Source: Acinetobacter vivianii
GTDB taxonomy: Bacteria > Pseudomonadota > Gammaproteobacteria > Pseudomonadales > Moraxellaceae
Assembly (NCBI RefSeq): GCF_014635885.1
Contig: NZ_BMDR01000001.1
Coordinates: 186,001-250,000, forward strand
Length of the DNA: 64,000 nt
Direction: 5' to 3'
Position numbers and translations under genes: made by a program. Shown here in pieces: positions 56,070 to 64,000 of this stretch (positions are counted from its first letter, which is position 1; every line of letters starts with the position of its first letter). The notes under the pieces are model-generated. The model was not told where the DNA came from. It saw only the letters and a list, made by a program, of their open reading frames with translations, and did not search any database.

Positions 56070-56825
56070 ATGAATAACACTGTTTTATCGAAGTTTTTAT
56101 TACATATCGGCGACAGTCAACTGGTGTTGGCACAACGTCTAGCCGAGTGGTGTGGTCATGCGCCTGAACTGGAAATTGATATTGCGTTAGCCAATATCGG
56201 TCTGGATTTACTGGGTCAATCCCGAAATTTTCTGACTTTGGCAGGACAATACGAAGCTGAAAAACGTGATGAAGACCAATTGGCTTATTTCCGTAATGAA
56301 CGTGAGTTTTTCAACCTATTGTTGTGTGAACAACCGAATGGTGATTTTGCGCAAACCATTGTACGTCAATGGCTGATGGATCATTACCATGTGTTGTTAT
56401 TAACGGCGTTAACCCAATCCGCAACGCCAGAAGTCGCGGCATTGGCGGTGAAATCTTTAAAAGAAGCCAAGTATCACATTCGTTTCTCAACCAGCTGGAT
56501 GGAACGTTTAAGCCTCAGCACAGCAGAAGCACATCAACGTGTACAACAGGCATTAGACAATTTGTGGCGTTTTAGTGCTGAACTGTTCGAGTTGACTGCG
56601 GAAGAAAAAACACTGGTTGAGCAAGGCATTATTCCTGATTTCTCCAGCGAAAAAGCACAATGGGATCAGGTCGTAGCTGCCGAACTGAAGCGTTTTGAAT
56701 TGAGTATTCCTGTAAATGGTGCCTACCGTCGTGGTGCCAAACAAGGTTTGCATACCGAGCATCTGGGTTATCTGCTGGCTGAAATGCAATCCATTCAACG
56801 CAGTTATCCTGAGATGACTTGGTAA
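56070..56825 (+). CDS. paaC: Phenylacetyl-CoA epoxidase subunit C
   Basis: A 251-residue structural subunit that pairs with PaaA. It is a helical ferritin-like protein (IALANIGLDLLGQSRNFL, EAKYHIRFSTSWMERL), related to PaaA but with degenerate metal ligands. Two ATGs are possible; the one at 56064 is only 1-2 bases from AGGGAG, so ATG 56070 is preferred. E. coli PaaC is 248 residues. Confidence 0.94.
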   Translation: MNNTVLSKFLLHIGDSQLVLAQRLAEWCGHAPELEIDIALANIGLDLLGQSRNFLTLAGQYEAEKRDEDQLAYFRNEREFFNLLLCEQPNGDFAQTIVRQWLMDHYHVLLLTALTQSATPEVAALAVKSLKEAKYHIRFSTSWMERLSLSTAEAHQRVQQALDNLWRFSAELFELTAEEKTLVEQGIIPDFSSEKAQWDQVVAAELKRFELSIPVNGAYRRGAKQGLHTEHLGYLLAEMQSIQRSYPEMTW

Positions 56826-56841
56826 GGCAAGGAGTGTCGCC

Positions 56842-57342
56842 ATGCAAATGATTCGTCATTGTATTGATCAATGTTGGGATGTTTTACAAAAGGTCAGCGA
56901 TCCAGAGATTCCAGTGCTGTCGGTGGTAGATTTGGGCATGATCCGTGGTGTGGAGTTGAATGAACAGCAAGAAATTATTGTTCGATTGACGCCCACTTAT
57001 AGCGGTTGTCCAGCCACGGACTTGTTAAAAGCACAGATTGTCGAAGCACTGGCAGCAGAGGATTTGATTCCCGCAAAAGTCATCATTGATCTATCAGAAG
57101 CATGGACCACGGACTGGATGTCGGACGCAGGTAAACAGAAACTGCAAGCCTATGGCATTGCGCCACCAGAAGGTACGGCACAGCAATGCGGAACGCATGT
57201 GCATTTGAGAGATGGTGTGGTATGTCCCCATTGCAAAAGTCGTAAAACCCGACTGTTAACCGAGTTCAGCTCCACCGCTTGCAAAGCCTTGTACAAATGT
57301 CAGGACTGCCTTGAACCCTTTGATTATTTTAAATGTATTTAA
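56842..57342 (+). CDS. paaD: Phenylacetyl-CoA epoxidase assembly protein PaaD
   Basis: A 166-residue protein with an N-terminal MIP18/SufT-like iron-sulfur domain (DPEIPVLSVVDLGMIRGV, TPTYSGCPATD) and a C-terminal four-cysteine zinc-ribbon-like region (VCPHCKSRKTRL...YKCQDCLEPF). PaaD helps assemble the Fe-S cluster of PaaE or the oxygenase. Good AAGGAGTG ribosome binding site. Confidence 0.94.
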   Translation: MQMIRHCIDQCWDVLQKVSDPEIPVLSVVDLGMIRGVELNEQQEIIVRLTPTYSGCPATDLLKAQIVEALAAEDLIPAKVIIDLSEAWTTDWMSDAGKQKLQAYGIAPPEGTAQQCGTHVHLRDGVVCPHCKSRKTRLLTEFSSTACKALYKCQDCLEPFDYFKCI

Positions 57343-57365
57343 AGTCTTGGATAAGGAAATCAGCC

Positions 57366-58427
57366 ATGAGCCAATTTATTCCATTAAAAGTAAAAACAAT
57401 TACCCCCCAGACTGATCAGGCGATTTGCATTGCCTTTGATCTGGGCGCAGAACAACAGCAACAGTTTCAATTTCAGCCAGGGCAGCATCTCACTATTCGC
57501 CATTTAACCGAAGCTGGGGAAATTCGCCGTTGCTATTCAATCTGTAGTTATGCGCCAAAAGAAGACATCAGTATTGCAGTCAAAAAGATTGAGCAGGGCC
57601 AATTTTCCAATTGGGCCAATGAGCATTTAAAAGTGGGGGATGTACTGGAAGTCATGCCGCCCCAAGGTGTGTTTTTTCAGAAAGCGGCACGTACTGGCGG
57701 TCAAGCCTATTTAGGCATTGCTGCGGGCAGTGGAATTACCCCAATTCTTTCCATCATTAAACAAGTGTTATTTGAGCAAGAGTCAGCAAATTTTACTTTG
57801 TTATATGGCAATCGTTCGTGGAAACAGACCATGTTTTCCGAGCAGATTATGGATTTGAAAGACCAGTTTAAAGAGCGTTTTCAGCTCATCAATATCTTTT
57901 CGCGGGAGTTTAACGACAGTGAGCTGCTGAACGGTCGTATTGATGAAAAGAAGCTCAAGCAGTTATTTGAACATGACGTATTAGAGTCAGACTTTGACCA
58001 TGTGTTTGCCTGTGGCCCTGATGAAATGATGGATACCGTCGAAAGCCTGTTACCTGATTTGGGGATTACGAAAGAGCGCATTCATACCGAACGTTTTAAC
58101 ACAGGTCATATCCGTAAACGTCCAGCGGAAGCCGATGCCTATCGTCAGGAAGAAAAAGTCAACATCGTGCTCGACGGACGAGAGTTAATTGTTGCCGTTG
58201 GACAAGAGGACGAAAGTATTCTCGATGCTGCATTACGTGCAGGTGCAGATTTGCCTTATGCCTGTAAAGGTGGCGTATGTGCCACCTGTCGCTGCAAGGT
58301 ACTTTCAGGTGAAGTGGATATGTTCCTGAATTATAGCCTTGAAGATGATGAGGTGGAAAAAGGCTATGTACTGAGCTGTCAGACTTTACCGAAAGGCGCG
58401 AATGTGCGTTTGAGCTTTGATGAGTAG
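57366..58427 (+). CDS. paaE: Phenylacetyl-CoA epoxidase reductase subunit
   Basis: A 353-residue NAD(P)H reductase that supplies electrons to PaaABC. It has a ferredoxin-NADP reductase-type FAD domain (RRCYSICSY, about residue 55-65), a nucleotide-binding domain (IAAGSGITPILSII) and a C-terminal plant-type 2Fe-2S domain. Its cluster cysteines are C300, C305, C308 and C338 (C-x4-C-x2-C-x29-C). ATG 57366 with AAGGAAATC is better than the upstream ATG, which lies within the paaD overlap. Confidence 0.95.
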   Translation: MSQFIPLKVKTITPQTDQAICIAFDLGAEQQQQFQFQPGQHLTIRHLTEAGEIRRCYSICSYAPKEDISIAVKKIEQGQFSNWANEHLKVGDVLEVMPPQGVFFQKAARTGGQAYLGIAAGSGITPILSIIKQVLFEQESANFTLLYGNRSWKQTMFSEQIMDLKDQFKERFQLINIFSREFNDSELLNGRIDEKKLKQLFEHDVLESDFDHVFACGPDEMMDTVESLLPDLGITKERIHTERFNTGHIRKRPAEADAYRQEEKVNIVLDGRELIVAVGQEDESILDAALRAGADLPYACKGGVCATCRCKVLSGEVDMFLNYSLEDDEVEKGYVLSCQTLPKGANVRLSFDE

Positions 58428-58437
58428 AGAAACAGCG

Positions 58438-59211
58438 ATGCAAACATTGATTCAGGTAGAAACACCACTTGAGGGTGTCATGCTGCTGAGCCTAAACCGT
58501 CCAGAAAAACGCAATGCCTTGAACAACGCCACCTTACAGTGTTTATGTGATTTGCTGGAACAGGCTGAACACGATCCTCAAGTAAAAGTGGTTGTGTTAA
58601 CGGGCAATAGCAATTGCTTTGCTGCGGGTGCAGATCTGAGCGAATTGGCGGCAATGGATGCGGTGTCCTTACAACTCGATATTCGTCCAAAGTTATGGCA
58701 GAAGATCGATGCGTTTACTAAACCAATCATTGCAGCGGTCAATGGTTATGCCTTGGGTGCTGGATTTGAACTGGTTCTGCATTCGGATATCGTGATTTGT
58801 GGTGACAATACCAAATTTGCTCTGCCTGAGATTGGTTTAGGGATGTTACCGGGTGCAGGTGGCACACAACGTTTAGCACGTTTGGTCGGCCAGCAGCTGA
58901 CTATGCGCTGGGCAATGACGGGTGAAATGATCTCCGCCAAGCAAGCACAGCAGCATGGCATCTGTAGCGAGGTGGTGCCCGTCGCACTCACGGTGGAATA
59001 TGCCATTCAATTGGCAAGTAAGATTGCCAAACAAGCGCCTTTAGCGATTCGGGCGATCAAGCAATCGATCAAAAGTATTCATGAGACAACATTAAGTCAG
59101 GGACTGAAATCCGAACGACAAAACTTTGTCTGGTTGGCAGCAACCAAGGATCGGAATGAAGGCATTAGCGCATTTTTTGAAAAAAGAAAACCAATCTTTA
59201 GAGGTGAGTGA
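58438..59211 (+). CDS. paaF: 2,3-dehydroadipyl-CoA hydratase
   Basis: A 257-residue crotonase-family hydratase for the beta-oxidation-like late phase of phenylacetate breakdown. The oxyanion-hole motif AAGADLSEL and the catalytic region PEIGLGMLPGAGGTQRLAR, which contains the conserved glutamate, are seen. The start at ATG 58438 is after the paaE stop, and the gene ends in TGATG overlapping paaG. Confidence 0.92.
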   Translation: MQTLIQVETPLEGVMLLSLNRPEKRNALNNATLQCLCDLLEQAEHDPQVKVVVLTGNSNCFAAGADLSELAAMDAVSLQLDIRPKLWQKIDAFTKPIIAAVNGYALGAGFELVLHSDIVICGDNTKFALPEIGLGMLPGAGGTQRLARLVGQQLTMRWAMTGEMISAKQAQQHGICSEVVPVALTVEYAIQLASKIAKQAPLAIRAIKQSIKSIHETTLSQGLKSERQNFVWLAATKDRNEGISAFFEKRKPIFRGE

Positions 59212-60002
59212 TGGACTATAAAAATATTATTGTTGAAGAAAAAAATGGTGTGGGTTATTTAACCTTCAATCGTCCACAAGCATTGAATAGCTTTAACGTG
59301 GACATGCACCGTGAGGTGGCTGAGGTTTTGAATCTTTGGGCAAAAAAACAGGACGTTCGCTGTATCGTAATCAGTGGTGAAGGTCGTGGTTTTTGTGCAG
59401 GACAAGATTTAGGTGACCGTGTGGTTGATCCGAATGCCGCTGCACCAGATTTAGGGTATTCGATTGAAACTTACTATAACCCGTTGATTAGAACCATTGT
59501 GAATATGCCAAAACCCGTGATCTGTGCGGTGAATGGCGTGGCGGCAGGTGCAGGTGCAAATATCGCTTTGGCGTGTGATCTGGTGATTGCAGCTAAATCT
59601 GCCAATTTTGTACAGGCGTTCTGTCGTTTAGGTCTGGTACCTGATTCAGGTGGAACATGGTTCCTGCCACGCGCAGTCGGTCACGCACGTGCCATGGGCC
59701 TGACTTTACTCGGTGATAAATTACCAGCTGAAACTGCCAAAGAATGGGGCATGATCTGGGATGTTGCTGAAGATGCAGAATTAAAAACAAAAGTCACTGA
59801 GCTTGCTGAACGTCTCGCGAAACAGCCGACTTTTGGTCTTTCATTGATTAAAAAAGCCATTCATCAATCCCCTAATCATAGCTTTGATGAGCAAATGCAC
59901 TTGGAACGAGACCTACAGCGTATTGCAGGTCGTTCAGAAGATTATCGTGAAGGCGTACAAGCTTTTATGAATAAGCGTGAGCCAAACTTTCAGGGGCTTT
60001 AA
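59211..60002 (+). CDS. paaG: 1,2-epoxyphenylacetyl-CoA isomerase
   Basis: A 263-residue crotonase-family enzyme that isomerises ring-1,2-epoxyphenylacetyl-CoA to oxepin-CoA and later moves a double bond. The conserved CAGQDLGDR and RLGLVPDSGGTWFLPR hold the catalytic aspartate. ATG 59211 overlaps the paaF stop; GAGGTGAG is the ribosome binding site. A GTG three bases upstream is in frame but less likely. Confidence 0.93.
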   Translation: MDYKNIIVEEKNGVGYLTFNRPQALNSFNVDMHREVAEVLNLWAKKQDVRCIVISGEGRGFCAGQDLGDRVVDPNAAAPDLGYSIETYYNPLIRTIVNMPKPVICAVNGVAAGAGANIALACDLVIAAKSANFVQAFCRLGLVPDSGGTWFLPRAVGHARAMGLTLLGDKLPAETAKEWGMIWDVAEDAELKTKVTELAERLAKQPTFGLSLIKKAIHQSPNHSFDEQMHLERDLQRIAGRSEDYREGVQAFMNKREPNFQGL

Positions 60003-60004
60003 GC

Positions 60005-61543
60005 ATGACTCATCTGGATTTATCTGATGCCCGCATTGCCGTTATTGGCTCTGGAACTATGGGCATCGGTATCGCCCAATTAGCGATTATGAATGGTCAT
60101 TTAACTGTTCTCTACGATCTTGATCGTGAAAAGACCCAGCAGGCGGTTGAGGGATTGCATCAGACTTTTGCCAAACTGGTTGAAAAAGGCAAGATAACGG
60201 ACGAACAGGCTCAACAGGCATGTTCACGTTTAAGCATTGCTGATGGTATAGAAGATTTAGCTGATGTGAATTTGGTGATCGAGGCGGTGGTTGAAAAACT
60301 GCAAGTAAAGCAATCTTTGTTTCAACAGCTTGCGGCTATTTGTAACGAACACACTATTTTTGCCACCAATACCTCATCTATTTCAGTGACTGAGATTGCG
60401 GCTGGGATTCCACAACCTGAACGTGTAGTGGGCCTGCATTTTTTCAATCCTGCGCCAGTGATGAAACTGGTCGAGATTGTGCAAGGTTTAAAAACACCAG
60501 CAGGATTATGTCACGCGTTAAAAACTTTGATGCTGAACTGGAAGAAAATTCCAGTGCTGACCAAGTCAACACCGGGTTTTATCGTGAATCGTATCGCCCG
60601 TCCATTCTACGCAGAAGCATTTCGTGCCTTACAAGAACAGGTCACAACGTATGAGCAGCTGGATTATGCCTTAAAGCAGTGTGGTGGTTTTGCGATGGGG
60701 CCGTGTGAACTCACCGATTTGATTGGGCAGGATGTGAATTTTTCTGTGACTCAAAGTGTGTATGAAGCCTTCTTTTATGAGCCGCGTTATCGTCCGAGTC
60801 TAGTACAAAAGGAACTCGTCGATGCTGGTGCATGGGGAAGGAAGTCAAAGCAAGGTTTCTATCACTATGATGAAAAAAATCAGTATTCGACTTTTCAACC
60901 TGAAGTCATTACAGCGACAGCCTTTCAGGCACGTCTTCAGGTCAAAGGCGCATGGTCTCAACTACCCGAACTATTAACACGTCTAGCGCTGAATGGTGGG
61001 ACTGAAAATGAAGAAAATATCATTCAGATGGATGATATTGATCTACGGTTAAGTCAGGGGGAATCTGCCAATCTGAACTATCTAAGCCGTAAAACGGTAT
61101 TGATGGATTGGCATCATGATTTTTCTAAGGCGCAAGCCGTAGTGCTGAGCCACAATCAATTGTGTCAAGCCGATGATCTGGCAAAAGTTGAGGCATTTTT
61201 TGCTCAATATCAGATTCATGTGATCTGGATTACAGACCATCCTGCATTATTAACTTTACGTACCCTTGTCTTGCTGATCAATGAAGCCTGTGAAGCCAGT
61301 CTTCACGGTATTGCCAGTATGGAAGATATTGATAATGCCATGAGATATGGTGTCAATTATCCTAAGGGGCCGTATCAATGGATGATGCAATTGGGCGCGC
61401 AGTATGTGCTGCAAACGCTCAATAATTTATATGCCATTTATGGCGAAGAAAAATATCGTGCAAGTCTTTATCTCAAACAATACGTGGCACAGCAGCAAAG
61501 CGTAACGGCCAACGATTCAAAAGATTTAACCGCATTTGCATAA
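60005..61543 (+). CDS. paaH: 3-hydroxyadipyl-CoA dehydrogenase
   Basis: A 512-residue NAD-dependent 3-hydroxyacyl-CoA dehydrogenase. The Rossmann motif is VIGSGTMGIGIAQLA, and the catalytic histidine is in GLHFFNPAPVMKLVEIV. Two C-terminal 3HCDH domains follow (about 190-290 and 410-500). E. coli PaaH is 475 residues, so this form is a little longer. paaI, which follows paaH in E. coli, is missing; paaJ follows directly. Confidence 0.95.
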   Translation: MTHLDLSDARIAVIGSGTMGIGIAQLAIMNGHLTVLYDLDREKTQQAVEGLHQTFAKLVEKGKITDEQAQQACSRLSIADGIEDLADVNLVIEAVVEKLQVKQSLFQQLAAICNEHTIFATNTSSISVTEIAAGIPQPERVVGLHFFNPAPVMKLVEIVQGLKTPAGLCHALKTLMLNWKKIPVLTKSTPGFIVNRIARPFYAEAFRALQEQVTTYEQLDYALKQCGGFAMGPCELTDLIGQDVNFSVTQSVYEAFFYEPRYRPSLVQKELVDAGAWGRKSKQGFYHYDEKNQYSTFQPEVITATAFQARLQVKGAWSQLPELLTRLALNGGTENEENIIQMDDIDLRLSQGESANLNYLSRKTVLMDWHHDFSKAQAVVLSHNQLCQADDLAKVEAFFAQYQIHVIWITDHPALLTLRTLVLLINEACEASLHGIASMEDIDNAMRYGVNYPKGPYQWMMQLGAQYVLQTLNNLYAIYGEEKYRASLYLKQYVAQQQSVTANDSKDLTAFA

Positions 61544-61555
61544 GCAGGAGTGATC

Positions 61556-62767
61556 ATGGAAGACGTTTTTATTTGTGATTTTATTCGTACCCCGATTGGA
61601 CGCTATGCGGGTTCATTGAGTTCAGTACGTACCGATGATCTTGCTGCATTGCCTATCAAGCATTTAAAAGAAAAACACGCACATTTACCGTGGCAGGATT
61701 TAGATGAAGTATTTTTAGGTTGTGCCAATCAGGCGGGCGAAGACAATCGCAATGTTGCACGTATGGCAACCTTATTGGCTGGATTACCAGAAGCAGTTCC
61801 TGCTATGACAGTGAATCGACTCTGTGCTTCAGGACTGGATGCAGTGGGTTTGGCAGCACGTTCGATTAAATCGGGTGAATCACAGTTTGTATTGGCAGGT
61901 GGTGTCGAGTCCATGAGCCGTGCACCTTTTGTACAAGCCAAGCAAACTGAAGCTTTTGGGCGTAGTCCTGAAATATTTGATACGACCATTGGCTGGCGTT
62001 TCATCAATAAAAAGATGAAAACACAATATGGTACAGATAGCATGCCGGAAACGGCTGAACATGTGGCTGAAAAATATCAAATCAGCCGACAGGATCAAGA
62101 TGCTTTTGCAATTCGTAGTCAACAAAAAGTGGCTACGGCACAGCAAGCAGGTTTCTTTGATGAGGAAATTTTGCCAGTTGAATTGGTGGATCGTAAAAAG
62201 AACATCACAATGTTTGCCCAAGATGAGCATCCTCGTGCAGATACCAGTCTGGACAGTTTGGCGAAATTGAAAGCACCATTCCGTAAAGAGGGTGGTTCAG
62301 TTACAGCAGGCAATGCATCAGGTGTAAACGATGGCTCGGCGTGTGTTTTACTCACTAACCGCCAATTTGCAGATACGCATGGTTTAAAACCTTTAGCTCG
62401 TGTGGTGGCGATTGCCAGTGCAGGGGTTGAACCGAAATATATGGGTATTGGCCCAGTCCCAGCGGTACAAAAATTATTGAAACAAACGGGTCTGAGTCTG
62501 GATCAAATGGATGTGATTGAGCTAAACGAAGCTTTTGCTGCCCAGTCGCTAGCTTGTATGCGTGAGTTAGGCCTGAAGGATGATGATATACGTGTTAACC
62601 CCAATGGTGGCGCAATTGCACTGGGTCATCCTCTCGGCATGAGTGGCACGCGTTTGGTAATTACTGCCACCAGAGAATTGAAAAGACGCAAAGGGAAGTA
62701 CGCACTTTGCACCATGTGTGTCGGTGTAGGCCAAGGTGTCGCCCTGATTTTAGAAAATGTAGCTTAA
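61556..62767 (+). CDS. paaJ: 3-oxoadipyl-CoA / 3-oxo-5,6-dehydrosuberyl-CoA thiolase
   Basis: A 403-residue thiolase that releases acetyl-CoA and succinyl-CoA at the end of phenylacetate and beta-ketoadipate breakdown. Catalytic residues are C90 in VNRLCASGLDAV, the histidine in GGAIALGHPLGMSGTR, and the second cysteine in CTMCVGVGQG. Length is close to E. coli PaaJ (401). ATG 61556 follows CAGGAG; a GTG two codons upstream is not used. It could also serve the protocatechuate/catechol pathway; position argues for paaJ. Confidence 0.95.
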   Translation: MEDVFICDFIRTPIGRYAGSLSSVRTDDLAALPIKHLKEKHAHLPWQDLDEVFLGCANQAGEDNRNVARMATLLAGLPEAVPAMTVNRLCASGLDAVGLAARSIKSGESQFVLAGGVESMSRAPFVQAKQTEAFGRSPEIFDTTIGWRFINKKMKTQYGTDSMPETAEHVAEKYQISRQDQDAFAIRSQQKVATAQQAGFFDEEILPVELVDRKKNITMFAQDEHPRADTSLDSLAKLKAPFRKEGGSVTAGNASGVNDGSACVLLTNRQFADTHGLKPLARVVAIASAGVEPKYMGIGPVPAVQKLLKQTGLSLDQMDVIELNEAFAAQSLACMRELGLKDDDIRVNPNGGAIALGHPLGMSGTRLVITATRELKRRKGKYALCTMCVGVGQGVALILENVA

Positions 62768-62819
62768 TTTAATTGAAACGAAACGGTTCGAATAATATAA
62801 CGAAATAGGAGAGACGGCA

Positions 62820-64000
62820 GTGGATAGCCTCATTACAGAAGACGTAGAAAAAATGACGCTTGTGGAGTTACGAGCGCTTCAAACCAAACGGTTAAAAGAA
62901 ACATTGAGTAATGTTTACGCCAATAGTCCTGTGTATAAGAAAAAGTTTGATGATGCTGGTGTGCATCCAGATGATTTCGTCACACTGGATGATTTGGCCA
63001 AATTTCCATTTACCACCAAACAGGATTTACGCGACAACTATCCATTTGGCATGTTTGCCGTTCCGCAAGAGCAGATTGTACGTTTACATGCCTCGTCAGG
63101 CACAACAGGTAAACCAACCGTCGTTGGCTATACCCAAAAAGACATCAATACTTGGTCTGATATTGTTGCGCGTTGCTTGCGTATGGCGGGTTTGAGTGCC
63201 AAAGATATGATTCAGGTGGCGTATGGTTATGGCCTGTTTACTGGCGGTTTAGGTGCGCATTATGGTGCTGAACGCCTAGGTGCCACCGTGATTCCGATGT
63301 CAGGCGGTCAGACTGAGAAACAGGTGCAACTGATTCAGGACTTTAAACCCACGGCAATTATGGTAACGCCATCGTATTGCATCAGCATTATTGAAAAGCT
63401 CGAGCAACAGTTGGGCAGTGCGCGTAATACCTCATTAAAAGTTGGTATTTTTGGCGCAGAGCCGTGGTCGAAAGAATTACGCCGTGAGATCGAAGAGCGC
63501 CTGAATATCAAGGCACTGGATATTTATGGTTTATCTGAAATTATGGGCCCTGGTGTTGCCATGCAATGCCTCAATGAAGGTGATGGGCTGACCATTTGGG
63601 AAGATCATTTCTATCCTGAAATTATTAATCCTGAAACTGGTGAAGTGTGCAAGGACGGTGAGCTGGGCGAACTGGTATTCACCACCATCACCAAAGAAGG
63701 TTTGCCAATCATCCGTTATCGTACCCGTGATTTAACCCGTTTATTGGCGGGCCAGAATCTCGTTATGCGCCGTATGGACAAGATCGTGGGGCGTAGTGAT
63801 GATATGCTGATTATTCGTGGTGTGAATGTTTTCCCAACCCAGATCGAAGAACAGATTTTACAGGTTCCAAGTCTGGTACCAAATTATGAAATTCTGGTGG
63901 CGAAAAAAGGGCACATGGACACTTTGCATATCCGTACCGAAATGTGCCATAACTGTGACATGCAAGCGCAGCAACTGGCTCAGCAGTTAATGCAACGGAT
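62820..64000 (+). CDS. paaK: Phenylacetate-CoA ligase (cut by window end)
   Basis: The first 393 or so residues of an AMP-forming ligase that activates phenylacetate to phenylacetyl-CoA, the first step of the pathway. It starts with GTG at 62820, 6 bases after AGGAGAG. The ATP-binding loop is SSGTTGKPT, and DIYGLSEIMGPG and RYRTRDLT are adenylate-forming motifs. E. coli PaaK has 437 residues, so about 40 are missing here. Last known gene of the visible run. Confidence 0.95.
   Translation, partial: MDSLITEDVEKMTLVELRALQTKRLKETLSNVYANSPVYKKKFDDAGVHPDDFVTLDDLAKFPFTTKQDLRDNYPFGMFAVPQEQIVRLHASSGTTGKPTVVGYTQKDINTWSDIVARCLRMAGLSAKDMIQVAYGYGLFTGGLGAHYGAERLGATVIPMSGGQTEKQVQLIQDFKPTAIMVTPSYCISIIEKLEQQLGSARNTSLKVGIFGAEPWSKELRREIEERLNIKALDIYGLSEIMGPGVAMQCLNEGDGLTIWEDHFYPEIINPETGEVCKDGELGELVFTTITKEGLPIIRYRTRDLTRLLAGQNLVMRRMDKIVGRSDDMLIIRGVNVFPTQIEEQILQVPSLVPNYEILVAKKGHMDTLHIRTEMCHNCDMQAQQLAQQLMQR

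Noticed and set aside
1..64000. CRISPR arrays, insertion sequences, prophage or tRNA genes
   Set aside because: I saw no spaced direct repeats, transposase or phage proteins, and no tRNA cloverleaf. Gene order and coding style are continuous with core chromosome.

Overview
This window reads as a chromosomal segment of an Acinetobacter species. The evidence is the AT-rich base composition, the alkR/alkM pair arranged as in A. baylyi, otsB-otsA, a complete phenylacetate cluster, and an envelope operon with gammaproteobacterial content. There are no insertion sequences, phage genes, tRNA/rRNA genes or CRISPR arrays. It is core and catabolic chromosome rather than a genomic island.

Layout. 1-6.4 kb: the end of an unidentified gene, a SulP anion transporter, an MFS transporter behind a structured leader, the trehalose operon otsB-otsA (minus strand) and a small unknown protein. 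6.8-14.3 kb: a MaoC-like dehydratase and a molybdopterin oxidoreductase, then the molybdenum cofactor run moaA-moaD-moaE-moaCB-moeA, which supplies the cofactor that the oxidoreductase needs. 14.5-18.9 kb: an HxlR regulator, a MocR regulator divergent from an EamA exporter, and the tusDCB/tusE sulfur relay. 18.9-30.7 kb: an epimerase homologue without its catalytic lysine, fumC, a tandem glycine riboswitch in front of a DadA-like oxidase, ispF, small exported proteins, argF, a TetR regulator and ntrB-ntrC.

31.0-43.3 kb is a long co-directional housekeeping block: rimO, pyrH, frr, uppS, cdsA, dxr, rseP, bamA, skp, lpxD, fabZ, lpxA. It joins ribosome recycling to isoprenoid carrier, phospholipid, outer-membrane protein and lipid A synthesis. 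43.4-51.6 kb: alkR/alkM for alkane hydroxylation, glutathione reductase, two adjacent acyl-CoA dehydrogenase subunits and an MFS transporter. 52-64 kb: the phenylacetyl-CoA pathway, with a DUF1330 gene and paaZ on the minus strand and paaABCDEFGHJK on the plus strand. paaK is cut by the window end.

The observations most worth a second look are: two adjacent acyl-CoA dehydrogenase-like proteins with complementary missing motifs, suggesting a heteromeric enzyme; a GATAC-N26/28-GTATC inverted repeat at matching positions upstream of both the MFS transporter and paaA; the glycine riboswitch controlling a DadA-like gene; the epimerase homologue with YxxxQ in place of YxxxK; and structured non-coding stretches near 111-191 and 2231-2279. 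I found no clearly new multi-gene defence or mobile system.
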